Positions 28,101-35,293 of a stretch of 64,000 nucleotides of DNA are shown piece after piece; position 1 is the first letter of the stretch; every line of letters begins with the position of its first letter. The notes beneath the pieces were generated by a model, which saw only the letters and a program-made list of their open reading frames with translations, searched no databases and was not told where the DNA came from. The stretch lies in assembly GCA_019239875.1 (NCBI GenBank), contig JAFAZI010000151.1, positions 1-64,000 of the forward strand, given 5' to 3'. Origin of the DNA: Frankiaceae bacterium (GTDB taxonomy: Bacteria > Actinomycetota > Actinomycetes > JAFAQI01). Position numbers and translations under genes: made by a program.

Positions 28101-30611
28101 ACGATCGGCGGGATGACCACCAACTCCGGGACCTTCTCGGTCAACCGCACGCTGTCGATTCCCAAGAACTACGCGAACTCCGGCACGATCAACGTGAACG
28201 GCGTGACCCTCACCGTGACCACCCTCACGCAGACGGCGGGTACGACGACGGTCACCACCGGCGGCACCCTGCAGGGCGGCTCGCTCGGCAACGGCGCGAT
28301 CACGATCAACGGCGGCACCCTGACCGGCAACGGCTCGATCGCCGGACAGGTGTCGGGCACCGGCACGATCTCGCCAGGCCGTTCCGCGGGTCCGCTGAGC
28401 ATCGCCGCGAACTACAGCCCGGGTGCTTCCGGCACCCTCGCGATCGGCATCTCCGGTCCGTCGCAGGTGGGCACCGACTTCGGCAAGCTCGCCGTCACCG
28501 GGACCGCCACCCTCAACGGGACGCTGGCGATCCAGACGCAATCCGGCTACACGCCGCCGCTCGGGACGACGTACACGATCCTGACCGGCGGCACCGTGAA
28601 CGGCACCTTCTCGTCGATCACCGGCGCGAACCTGGCGGACCGCCAGTACCGGGCGACGTACAACGCCGGTTCTGTGGTGCTCACCGTGGTTCAGCCGCCG
28701 GCGATCACCAGCAACGCGTCGACCACGTTCACGGCGGGTAGCGCCGGGTCGTTCGGCGTGACCACCACCGGTTACCCGGCTCCAGCCCTGAGCATCGGTG
28801 GTGCGACGCTGCCGAGCGGCGTCACCTTCGTCGACAACGGCAACGGGACCGCAACGCTGTCCGGGACGCCGGCGACCGGTTCGGGTGGCACCTACCCGTT
28901 CACGATCACCGCGAACAACACCGTCAACCCGAACGCGACGCAGAACTTCACCCTCACGGTGAACGAAGCAGCGGCGGTGACGAGCAACTCGTCGACCACC
29001 TTCACCACGGGCAGCGCTGGAACGTTCAGCGTGACGACGCGGGGCTTCCCGAAGCCATCGCTGAGCAACGGTGGGGCGACGCTGCCGAGTGGCGTGACGT
29101 TCACGGACAACGGCAACGGGACGGCCACGCTGTCCGGTACGCCGGCGGCGGGGACGGGCGGCACGTACCCGATGACGATCACAGCCCACAACGGCATCGG
29201 GTCGGACGACGCGCAGAGCTACACCTTGACGGTGAACCAGCCGGCGGCAGTCACGAGCGCCTCGTCGACCACCTTCAAGGTCGGCACGGCCGGCTCGTTC
29301 GGCGTCACGTCGACCGGCTTCCCGAAGCCGGGGCTGTCGATCGGTGGGGCGACCCTGCCGAGTGGTGTGACGTTCGTCGACAACGGCAACGGGACGGCGA
29401 CGTTGTCCGGTACGCCGGCAGCGGGCACGGGCGGGACCTACCCGTTCACCGTGACCGCGCACAACGGGGTCGGCTCCGACGGGACGCAGAACTTCACCCT
29501 GACGGTGGACCCAGGCGTCACAGTCGCATCGATCTCGCCGAACGCGGCGGGGCAGGGTGCGCACCCGACCGTGACGATCACCGGGACCGGCTTCCAGAGC
29601 GGTGCGACGGTGGCGGCCTCCGGCACGGGCGTGACGTTCAGCTCGGTGTCCGTCACTGACTCCCAGCACCTGACGGCGTCGATGACGGTGGGCACGGCGG
29701 CGGCGACCGGGACGCGCAACATCACGGTGACGACGTCGACCGGGTCGGGTAGCTGCACCGGGTGCTTGACGGTGAACCCGAAGCCGACGGTGACGTCGAT
29801 GGCGCCGTCCGCGATCGGGCAGAACGCGACCGGCGTACCGGTGACGATCAGCGGCACCAACTTCGTGAGCGGTGCCAAGATCAGCTTCACCGGCGGTGCG
29901 GGCGTGACCGGGACGGTCACCAGCGTGTCAGCGACGAGCATCTCGGCGAAGGTCACGGTCAAGTCGACCGCTCCGACCGGTAGCTACACGCTGCGTGTCA
30001 CCAACCCGGACGGTGGCGCCGCCGCCTGCGCCGGCTGCCTCACCGTGAACGCGGCACCGGCCGTGACCAACCTGAGCCCGTCATCGCTGGAGCAGGGGGC
30101 GACGGGCGTGGCTGGCACCATCACCGGTTCTGGTTTCGCCAACGGCATCAAGGCCGCCTTCAGCGGACCGGGCACCGGGGTGACCGGGACTGTGAACACG
30201 GTCAGTGGCACCTCGATCGGCCTGACGCTGAAGGTCGGCGCCACGACGACACCGGGTTCCTACAAGATGACGCTGACGAACACCGACGGCGGGCGCTACA
30301 TCTGCACCAACTGCCTGACGGTCTCGGCCGGGCCGGCGATCACCAGCATCACGCCGAACTCAGCCACTCGTGGTCAGAGCAACCTGGCGTTCACCGTGAA
30401 CGGCAACCGGTTCAGCTCCGATGCGACGCTGAAGGGCCCGGCTGGCGTCACGTTCACCAACGTTGTCGTGAACGGGGCGGGCACGCAGATCACGGCCACG
30501 ATGTCTGTCACCGCAGGGGCGCCGACCGGGAGCAACAAGCCGGTGACCGTCACCAACGGGCCGATCGGCGGCTACGGCGTTGGGGTGCTCAACGGTCTGA
30601 CGATCAGCTGA
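25194..30611 (+). CDS. Giant secreted repeat protein with IPT/TIG and putative-Ig domains (1805 residues)
   Basis: A very large exported, probably adhesive or surface-layer protein. An N-terminal Arg-rich signal (RSRRRRTR then a hydrophobic core, cleavage near SASAS, about residue 48). Residues about 50-175: unique beta region. Residues about 175-930: four tandem repeats, the last three exactly 207 residues apart, each with YFYGGSTWENxGT. Residues about 1010-1165: autotransporter-like strands (GTISPGRSAGPL). Residues 1170-1440: three 91-residue putative-Ig repeats (STTFTxGSAG, DNGNGTATLSGTP). Residues about 1440-1805: four IPT/TIG-like repeats, three ending CxxCLTV. Thr, Gly, Ser and Asn dominate. 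There is no LPXTG motif, membrane helix or other anchor. The function is unknown; adhesion or matrix is inference. Confidence 0.88.
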   Translation: MTHSTPADTTVVDKVRSRRRRTRIAVISGALTAAGLGGVFGLASSASASGLSCSIYWTGATSNAWSALGNWSFTDGGAAASRIPNATDYVCMSTAPTRSSATLGANSTIVGINWPQSGSVNPSLTVSAGTLTLGTATTQTASTIYSLDDKSTVTPISGETLAIQNFTFEGILGGPGVTTVAGSTTTTSAANGILGISGLPAKKAHLITQGATTFANQSSYVYFYGGSTWENAGTVTLNDFSDMYNADSTDANQFTNDPGASLNYTAATADDYATVDVAVYNNGAVNLGAHSPLYFGQNNNATQTDTGSFTVGANSTLFLPNTRHENSGTSFGGAGTVDVTGTDTFTSSGVTVSPGKFQFEGTVIVSSGQMLTLANMTSNGGTLQGPGGVTVTGGASVNTMWLNYNGTAATKLALVTKGTTTFTGSTATYLYGGSTWENQGTINLADGGGIYNEDSVDANAFTNDSGATVSYTAMTADTQVHLDLAAFNNGSVTLGAHSPMSFGGGNNATQTDSGTFTVGANSTLFLPGTRHENTGTSFGGAGTVNVQGTDTITASSVTISPGTFQVDGTLVSASGQTTTLANLTSTGGSLQGPGGVTVTGPASIGGLYLNYNGTAATKVPFITKGTTTYTSSAYVYFYGGSTWENQGTINLTDSGGMSNQDALDANQFTNDSGAVLQYTAATADTSAYVGVAAFNNGAVSLGAHSPMYFGDNNSATQTDTGSFTVGANSTLYMPNMRQEGSGASFGGAGTVDVTGTQTITASNVTVNPGKYQLDGTLVVPLNTTATLGNLTTNGAYLEGPGTVSVAGNATINGLYLDPSAAAGKKAHLITNGTTGFGGSNYVYFYGGSTWENAGTVNLATGGGASNQDGLTTNLFTNDLGATVAYNGATATSESDLYVKTTNNGTITSTKGVLGIQTLTNETAGGVLSGTGTYNANGTIGFPVALVNNAATVNIGPSGVVGTYGNSNTSTIGGMTTNSGTFSVNRTLSIPKNYANSGTINVNGVTLTVTTLTQTAGTTTVTTGGTLQGGSLGNGAITINGGTLTGNGSIAGQVSGTGTISPGRSAGPLSIAANYSPGASGTLAIGISGPSQVGTDFGKLAVTGTATLNGTLAIQTQSGYTPPLGTTYTILTGGTVNGTFSSITGANLADRQYRATYNAGSVVLTVVQPPAITSNASTTFTAGSAGSFGVTTTGYPAPALSIGGATLPSGVTFVDNGNGTATLSGTPATGSGGTYPFTITANNTVNPNATQNFTLTVNEAAAVTSNSSTTFTTGSAGTFSVTTRGFPKPSLSNGGATLPSGVTFTDNGNGTATLSGTPAAGTGGTYPMTITAHNGIGSDDAQSYTLTVNQPAAVTSASSTTFKVGTAGSFGVTSTGFPKPGLSIGGATLPSGVTFVDNGNGTATLSGTPAAGTGGTYPFTVTAHNGVGSDGTQNFTLTVDPGVTVASISPNAAGQGAHPTVTITGTGFQSGATVAASGTGVTFSSVSVTDSQHLTASMTVGTAAATGTRNITVTTSTGSGSCTGCLTVNPKPTVTSMAPSAIGQNATGVPVTISGTNFVSGAKISFTGGAGVTGTVTSVSATSISAKVTVKSTAPTGSYTLRVTNPDGGAAACAGCLTVNAAPAVTNLSPSSLEQGATGVAGTITGSGFANGIKAAFSGPGTGVTGTVNTVSGTSIGLTLKVGATTTPGSYKMTLTNTDGGRYICTNCLTVSAGPAITSITPNSATRGQSNLAFTVNGNRFSSDATLKGPAGVTFTNVVVNGAGTQITATMSVTAGAPTGSNKPVTVTNGPIGGYGVGVLNGLTIS
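25716..27990 (+). repeat. Four-copy tandem coding repeat, 621-bp period
   Basis: Equivalent proline codons of the GPG motif fall at 25716, 26349, 26970 and 27591 (spacing 633, 621, 621). The YxYGGSTWEN motif falls at 25857, 26478, 27099 and 27720, exactly 621 bp apart each time. Copies stay similar at DNA level (same codons in GGGTCGACCTGGGAGAAC-like stretches), so they are fairly recent or kept alike by recombination. The fourth copy decays after about 27990. End point approximate. Confidence 0.85.
28701..29515 (+). repeat. Three-copy tandem coding repeat, 273-bp period
   Basis: Units begin near 28701, 28974 and 29247, an exact 273-bp (91-residue) spacing. Each encodes a putative-Ig type module with STTFT/K, GGATLPSGVTF, DNGNGTATLSGTP and a closing TLTV. 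DNA identity is visibly high between copies two and three. Confidence 0.85.
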
Positions 30612-30643
30612 ACTAGCGGCTAGCGCCGCTCGAAGGGGAGGGT

Positions 30644-30683
30644 GTGAAGGTTCCGCCACGACTGATCGTGGCGGAACCTTCAC
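30644..30683. terminator. Perfect 18-bp stem-loop terminator after the giant protein gene
   Basis: 30644-30661 pairs perfectly with 30666-30683 around a CTGA loop, 32 bp after the stop codon. A smaller hairpin (AGCGGC-TAGC-GCCGCT, about 30615-30630) precedes it. No T-run follows. Confidence 0.8.
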
Positions 30684-30747
30684 GACTACCGCGGGACCGC
30701 CTCAGCCACCGCTGATTAGCGCGGGATCGCTGGGGTAGGCGCCGGGG

Positions 30748-31581
30748 ATGGCCGCCCAGCATGACACTGCCGACACCCCCGCGAAGCGAGCGGCGGACGA
30801 GGATCCCGGCGGGGATCCGCGAGTCGCCGACGCCTTCGACCGCATGGTCACCGAAGGCGCGCCGCGATTGCACCGCAGGCCCCCAGAGCTCCTCGCCACG
30901 GCAGCCGTCGCTGGCTTCGAGGTCTCGATCGGCGTGCTCGCGCTCATCGCCGTGACCGACGCCACCGGGAGCCAACTCCTCGGCGGTCTCGCCTTCTCCT
31001 TCGGTTTCATCGCATTGCTTCTCGGCCACAGCGAGCTGTTCACGGAAGGATTCCTCGTCCCAGTCGCCGTGGTCGCCGCCGGCGAGGCCACCGTGTGGCA
31101 GATGCTGCGGTTCTGGATCGGAGCGGCGGTCGGGAACCTGGCGGGCGGCTGGGTGCTCACCTGGATTGCGATGGAGGCCTATCCGCAGCTGCACCACGCC
31201 GCGATCACATCGGGTGCCTACTTCATCGACAACGGGATCAACATCCGGTCGCTGTGTCTCGCCGTGCTTGCGGGCGCGGTGATCACCCTCATGACGAGAA
31301 TGACGACCGGCACCGAGTCAATGCCGGCCCGCCTCATTGCGGTCATCGCCAGCGCATTCGTCCTCGCTGGCCTCAAGATGTCGCACTCGATCCTCGAGTC
31401 GTTGCTGATCTTCTGCAGCCTCCACTCGGGCGCGCCTACGTTCGGGTACGCCGACTGGGCCGGCTGGTTCGCATGGACCGTCCTCGGCAACATGATCGGC
31501 GGCGTCGGCCTGGTCACCGCCCTGCGGCTGGTCCGCAGCCGCCGGCTGGTGCAACGCCACCGGCGGGAAGCCGCGTCGTAG
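30748..31581 (+). CDS. Formate/nitrite transporter (FNT) family channel
   Basis: A 277-residue inner-membrane protein with six transmembrane helices after a 45-residue polar N-terminus, matching the FocA/NirC family of pentameric anion channels. Typical features are the hydrophobic helix with GHSELFTEGFLVP (FNT motif region near residue 90-105) and the later conserved NxxGG helix-break, here GNMIGGVG. The substrate could be formate, nitrite, acetate or hydrosulfide; it cannot be fixed from sequence. No formate dehydrogenase or nitrite reductase is nearby. It is flanked by terminators and stands alone. Confidence 0.85.
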   Translation: MAAQHDTADTPAKRAADEDPGGDPRVADAFDRMVTEGAPRLHRRPPELLATAAVAGFEVSIGVLALIAVTDATGSQLLGGLAFSFGFIALLLGHSELFTEGFLVPVAVVAAGEATVWQMLRFWIGAAVGNLAGGWVLTWIAMEAYPQLHHAAITSGAYFIDNGINIRSLCLAVLAGAVITLMTRMTTGTESMPARLIAVIASAFVLAGLKMSHSILESLLIFCSLHSGAPTFGYADWAGWFAWTVLGNMIGGVGLVTALRLVRSRRLVQRHRREAAS

Positions 31582-31642
31582 GACGTACCCGCCGCGCCTC
31601 GTCGTACCGCCGGGCCGGCTCCGAGCTCCCCGCCGGCTTCGC

Positions 31643-31648
31643 TATGTT
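31643..31648 (+). promoter_or_regulatory. Candidate -10 element (TATGTT) for the dienelactone hydrolase-like gene
   Basis: TATGTT ends 7 nt before ATG 31656 with no ribosome site between, suggesting a leaderless mRNA. It contains the upstream in-frame ATG at 31644, which argues against using that codon as the start. Confidence 0.45.
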
Positions 31649-31655
31649 CTCCGCC

Positions 31656-32369
31656 ATGGTTGCTGCCACCGGCTATCAGCCCGTCACCGCTGACAACGGC
31701 GAGACCTTCGAGGCGTACTGCGCCATCCCGGACGGCGGCGGTCCGGGTGTGATCTTGTTCCAGGAGATCTTCGGGATCAACGACAACATGCGCGGCCTGG
31801 CAGGACGGTTGGCGGACGCCGGCTATGTCGCCGTCGTACCGGACATGTTCTGGCGGATCGAACGACGGTTCGAGCGCCAGGATGAATCAGGCATGGCGGA
31901 CGCGTTCGCGATGGTGCAGAAGTTCGACCCGGTCGCCGCGATCGCGGACATCCAGTCCACCCACGCTCATGTCCTCGCGATGCCGGAGTGCTCCGGGCGG
32001 GTCGCTGCGATGGGTTTCTGTCTGGGTGGCGGTCTTGCATTCGCCGCTGCGACCTCGAGCCGGGTGGACGGCCGGGGCCCCGATGCTGCGGTCTGCTACT
32101 ACGGCTCCGCCATCAACGACATGCTCGACCAGGTCGATCGCCTGGAGTGCCCGACGCTGTTCCACTACGGCGCCAACGATCCTTACATCCCGACCGAGAA
32201 GATCGCCGAGGTCGAGCAGGCCGTGGCGGGCCGACCTGGCGTGGAGTTCCATCGATACGACGCGGGTCACGCCTTCTCCAACTGGGATGCACCCTCCATG
32301 TACGTCGAGGCGGCCGCAACCGAGGCCTGGTCGCGGACACTCGACTTCCTTGGTCGCCACTTGGGCTGA
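31656..32369 (+). CDS. Dienelactone hydrolase family protein
   Basis: A 237-residue alpha/beta-hydrolase of the dienelactone hydrolase family. The nucleophile is cysteine, Cys122 in MGFCLGGG, with the acid in GANDPYIP and the histidine in DAGHAFSN, giving the Cys-Asp-His triad of the family. The oxyanion region QEIFGIN is also typical. Members hydrolyse dienelactones from chlorocatechol routes or act on other small esters; no catechol genes are near, so the substrate is unknown. ATG 31656 was chosen because the upstream ATG lies within a promoter-like box. Confidence 0.88.
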   Translation: MVAATGYQPVTADNGETFEAYCAIPDGGGPGVILFQEIFGINDNMRGLAGRLADAGYVAVVPDMFWRIERRFERQDESGMADAFAMVQKFDPVAAIADIQSTHAHVLAMPECSGRVAAMGFCLGGGLAFAAATSSRVDGRGPDAAVCYYGSAINDMLDQVDRLECPTLFHYGANDPYIPTEKIAEVEQAVAGRPGVEFHRYDAGHAFSNWDAPSMYVEAAATEAWSRTLDFLGRHLG

Positions 32370-32386
32370 CTCCGCCATCGCAGGTC

Positions 32387-32436
32387 GACCTGTCCGCGCC
32401 AGAGGCGGATATGGCGACCCCTGATGCTGACAGGTC
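32387..32436. repeat. Interrupted inverted repeat GACCTGTC ... GACAGGTC after the hydrolase gene
   Basis: An 8-bp perfect pair (32387-32394 with 32429-32436) encloses 34 nt in which a GGCG/CGCC-type inner pairing is possible. It lies 18 bp after the stop. The outer arm resembles the stem at 47921-47968. Probably a weak terminator; the next gene starts at 32513. Confidence 0.4.
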
Positions 32437-32512
32437 ATGGATCTGGGTGACCGTTGCGTGATGTGTTCGCAGGTGGCACGATCCCGGCAATTCGACTGCA
32501 TCGGGGGAGGGC

Positions 32513-33910
32513 ATGCCGGAGATCGACACGGACTACCTCGTCGTCGGGGCCGGCGCGTCCGGCTTGCCGTTCGTCGACACACTCGTATCTCTCACCGACG
32601 CCCGAGTGGTGATCGTCGACCGCGAGGCTCGGCCTGGTGGGCACTGGCTGCACGCGTACCCGTTCGTCCGGCTGCATCAGCCTTCGGCGAACTACGGGGT
32701 GGCGTCCCGACCACTCGGTACGGATCGCATCGACACGGACGGGCCGAACGCCGGCTTCTACGAACGGGCGTCGGCCCCGGAGATCGTCGAGCACTTCGGG
32801 GCTGCCCTCGATGACCTCGTCGCGTCCGGACGCGTGACGTTCCTCGGCTCGCACGAGTACCGCGGAGCGGATGCGGACGGCCACCATGTCCAGTCGCTGG
32901 AGACCGGCGAGACCACGACGATCCGGGCTCGTCGGCTGGTCGACGCGACCTTTACGGCGGCGGACATCCCCTCGCGTCACACGCCGCCGATGGCCGTGGA
33001 CGACGACGTACGGTTCGCTTCCCCGAATGCGCTTCCCGATCACGTCGACGCGCCCGCCTTCACGATCCTTGGCGCGGGGAAGACGGCGATGGACAGCTGC
33101 GTGTGGTTGCTCGAGCAGGGCATCGACCCTGGCCGGATCCGCTGGGTCAAGCCGCGCGAGGCCTGGCTTTTCGAACGCTCCTTCGTGCAGCCGCTCGACC
33201 AGGTCGCGGGATACATGCAGATGCAGGCGCACTGGGTGTCGGCATCAGCGCGCTCGACGGACGGCCGAGACTTCGCTCGCCGCCTGGGGGACGTGGGAGT
33301 GCTGGTTCGGGTCGATGAGGATGTCGAGGGCGAGGTGTTTCGCGGCGCCATCATCAGCCAGTACGAGCTTGACCGCCTGCGCACCATCGAGAACGTTGTG
33401 CGCGGACGTCGGGTCCACCGGATCACGAGCACGCATCTGGTGCTCGATGACGGCGAGATCTCCGCAGTCCCCGGTGAGGTGCACGTCGACTGCACGGCGC
33501 ATGGCGTGCCGTACGCCCCGACAAGGCCAACCTTCGCCGAGGACCGCATCACGATCGGGTACGTGACCCTCGGCATCGTCCCGTGGTCGGCGGCGACGGT
33601 CGCGGCGGTGGAAGCGATCCATGTGTCCGATGACGAGAAGAACCGGTTGACCCCGGCGATGTGCTGGACCGGCAGTACGGCGGACGTGATCGGCATGCTC
33701 CACGCGGGCATGAGCGGGCTCAGCGCTCGTGCCGCCGACCCCGCCGTCGGCGCCTGGAACGAGACCTGCCGGCTGAACCCCGCAGCGGGTGCCATGGCGA
33801 AGGCCGGCTCGGACACGGCGATCGGCGATGCGCTGACCACGATCATCACCGAGATCGGCCCGGCCCTCGAGAACCTCCAGCGCCTGGCGGGCCAACCCGC
33901 TAGTTCGTGA
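32513..33910 (+). CDS. NAD(P)/FAD-binding oxidoreductase of unknown substrate
   Basis: A 465-residue flavoprotein-like enzyme. The N-terminus has the FAD dinucleotide fold VVGAGASGLPFVDTL with the second FAD motif VDREARPGGHW, and an NAD(P)-type Rossmann element near residue 184 (FTILGAGKTAMDSC). The overall layout resembles flavin-containing monooxygenase or Lys/Orn hydroxylase-like proteins, but no diagnostic substrate motif is evident. GGGGGAGGGC is a strong ribosome site for ATG 32513. Its 3' end overlaps the convergent cyclase gene by 11 bp. The physiological role is not clear. Confidence 0.75.
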   Translation: MPEIDTDYLVVGAGASGLPFVDTLVSLTDARVVIVDREARPGGHWLHAYPFVRLHQPSANYGVASRPLGTDRIDTDGPNAGFYERASAPEIVEHFGAALDDLVASGRVTFLGSHEYRGADADGHHVQSLETGETTTIRARRLVDATFTAADIPSRHTPPMAVDDDVRFASPNALPDHVDAPAFTILGAGKTAMDSCVWLLEQGIDPGRIRWVKPREAWLFERSFVQPLDQVAGYMQMQAHWVSASARSTDGRDFARRLGDVGVLVRVDEDVEGEVFRGAIISQYELDRLRTIENVVRGRRVHRITSTHLVLDDGEISAVPGEVHVDCTAHGVPYAPTRPTFAEDRITIGYVTLGIVPWSAATVAAVEAIHVSDDEKNRLTPAMCWTGSTADVIGMLHAGMSGLSARAADPAVGAWNETCRLNPAAGAMAKAGSDTAIGDALTTIITEIGPALENLQRLAGQPASS

Positions 33911-35240
33911 CGGCAAATACCGTCCAGGCGCCCGGGACACCCTTGAGGTCGTGGTCGCCCCTGGACTCGAAACGATGACGGGACCCCGCGACGAGGTCCA
34001 CCACGGTGCGAGAGACGAGCACCTCGTTGGGTTGCGCGAGTGAAGCGATTCGGCTCGCGATGTGCACGCCCACCCCGGCGATGTCGCGATCGATCAACTC
34101 GATCTCCCCGGTGTGCAGTCCCGCGCGGATCGAAAGACCGAGCTGTCGGGCGGCGTCGCGGATGGCGCACCCGCAGTCGATGGCGCGTGCCGGACCGTCG
34201 AAGCGCGCCAGGACGCCGTCTCCCGTCGACTTCACGCGATCACCGCGAAAGCGCTCGAGCTGGCGATCCACCATGTCGTCGTGGCGCCGCAGCACGTCGC
34301 GCCAACGCTCGTCGCCCAATGCGACAACGCGGTCTGTCGAGGCGACGATGTCCGTGAGGAGCACGGTTGCGAGCACCCGTTCGGCTCGCGGCGCACCTCG
34401 GCTACCCGCGACGTGCTGTTCGATCAGTCGTAGCGTCGCTTCGGTGTTCCCGATCCAGTACAGGTGGTCGGCGCCCTCGAGCTCGATGAGCTCCGCGTCC
34501 GGTATGTGTGCAGCGACCTGTCGTCCGAAGTGCACCGGCACGTAGGTGTTGCCCACGTGATGAAGCACGAGGGTTGGCACGCTGATGGTTGCCAGGGCTG
34601 GCCGGACGTCGACTCGACCGAGCACCAGCTGCATCGCCCGAGCGGCGCCGGGGCTCACTGAGAGCCGCTCGAGCCTCCCGAGCTGGAATCGGAACTCCTT
34701 GTTCTTCTGCTCGCTGGGGGCGACCAGCGTGACCCAATTGGCGTTGCCGGACCCCCAGAAGTCGGCAAACCTGCCGAGCAGGTCGTCGAGAAACCCGCGC
34801 TCCCATCCCTCGTAGTCCTCGTCCTCCTCCAGGCGCGCATAGGAGTCGATCAGGATCAACCCGCTGCAGCGCTCCGGATGCGTCGCGGCGAGAACAGAAG
34901 CGATCAGGCCGCCATCGCCATGGCCGATGATGACGGCGGCGCGAGAACCCGCCGCGTCAAGAACGTCAACCGCGTCTCGCATCCAGCCTTCGAGGGTGGT
35001 CAGGTCGTCCAGCGGTGCCGGGTCCGAAACCCCGACCCCACGGACGTCGAACGTGATGAGCCGGGCGAAGCGTGAGAGGTGATCCAAGAAGCTCGCAACG
35101 AGTGGGTCTTCCCACTGCCACTCCAGGTTGCTCCACCACCAGGGGATGAACATCAGGTCCACTGGCCCGTCGCCGACAACCTGGTACGCGACGTGCGCTC
35201 CTTGCTCGGTTTCGACGTACCTGGTGCGCGGCGCCTGCAT
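33900..35240 (-). CDS. Alpha/beta-hydrolase-like domain fused to class III nucleotide cyclase; nucleophile Ser replaced by Gly
   Basis: A 446-residue two-domain protein like M. tuberculosis Rv1900c. Residues about 1-275 form an alpha/beta-hydrolase (FDVRGVGVSDP, late histidine in GADHLYW). The nucleophile elbow reads GHGDGG, so position 108 is Gly and not Ser; the hydrolase is probably inactive and may be a ligand-sensing domain. Residues about 285-446 are a class III adenylyl cyclase: metal Asp in LLTDIVAST, the Lys and second Asp in RVKSTGDGV, and the conserved RAGLHTGE and GVHIASRI. The cyclase looks intact, producing cAMP as a homodimer. It is transcribed downstream of the signalling ATPase (53-bp gap), possibly together. 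Confidence 0.9.
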   Translation of the reverse strand: MQAPRTRYVETEQGAHVAYQVVGDGPVDLMFIPWWWSNLEWQWEDPLVASFLDHLSRFARLITFDVRGVGVSDPAPLDDLTTLEGWMRDAVDVLDAAGSRAAVIIGHGDGGLIASVLAATHPERCSGLILIDSYARLEEDEDYEGWERGFLDDLLGRFADFWGSGNANWVTLVAPSEQKNKEFRFQLGRLERLSVSPGAARAMQLVLGRVDVRPALATISVPTLVLHHVGNTYVPVHFGRQVAAHIPDAELIELEGADHLYWIGNTEATLRLIEQHVAGSRGAPRAERVLATVLLTDIVASTDRVVALGDERWRDVLRRHDDMVDRQLERFRGDRVKSTGDGVLARFDGPARAIDCGCAIRDAARQLGLSIRAGLHTGEIELIDRDIAGVGVHIASRIASLAQPNEVLVSRTVVDLVAGSRHRFESRGDHDLKGVPGAWTVFAVTN

Positions 35241-35293
35241 TGGTCAAGGCTCGCATGCGAGGCGCATCAAGGCCGAGTCGCTTGAGGGCGCTC

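Noticed and set aside
27603-29669. 688-codon open frame antisense to the giant protein
   Set aside because: It is Arg/Gly/His-rich, repetitive only because the sense gene repeats, and has no ribosome site or domain.
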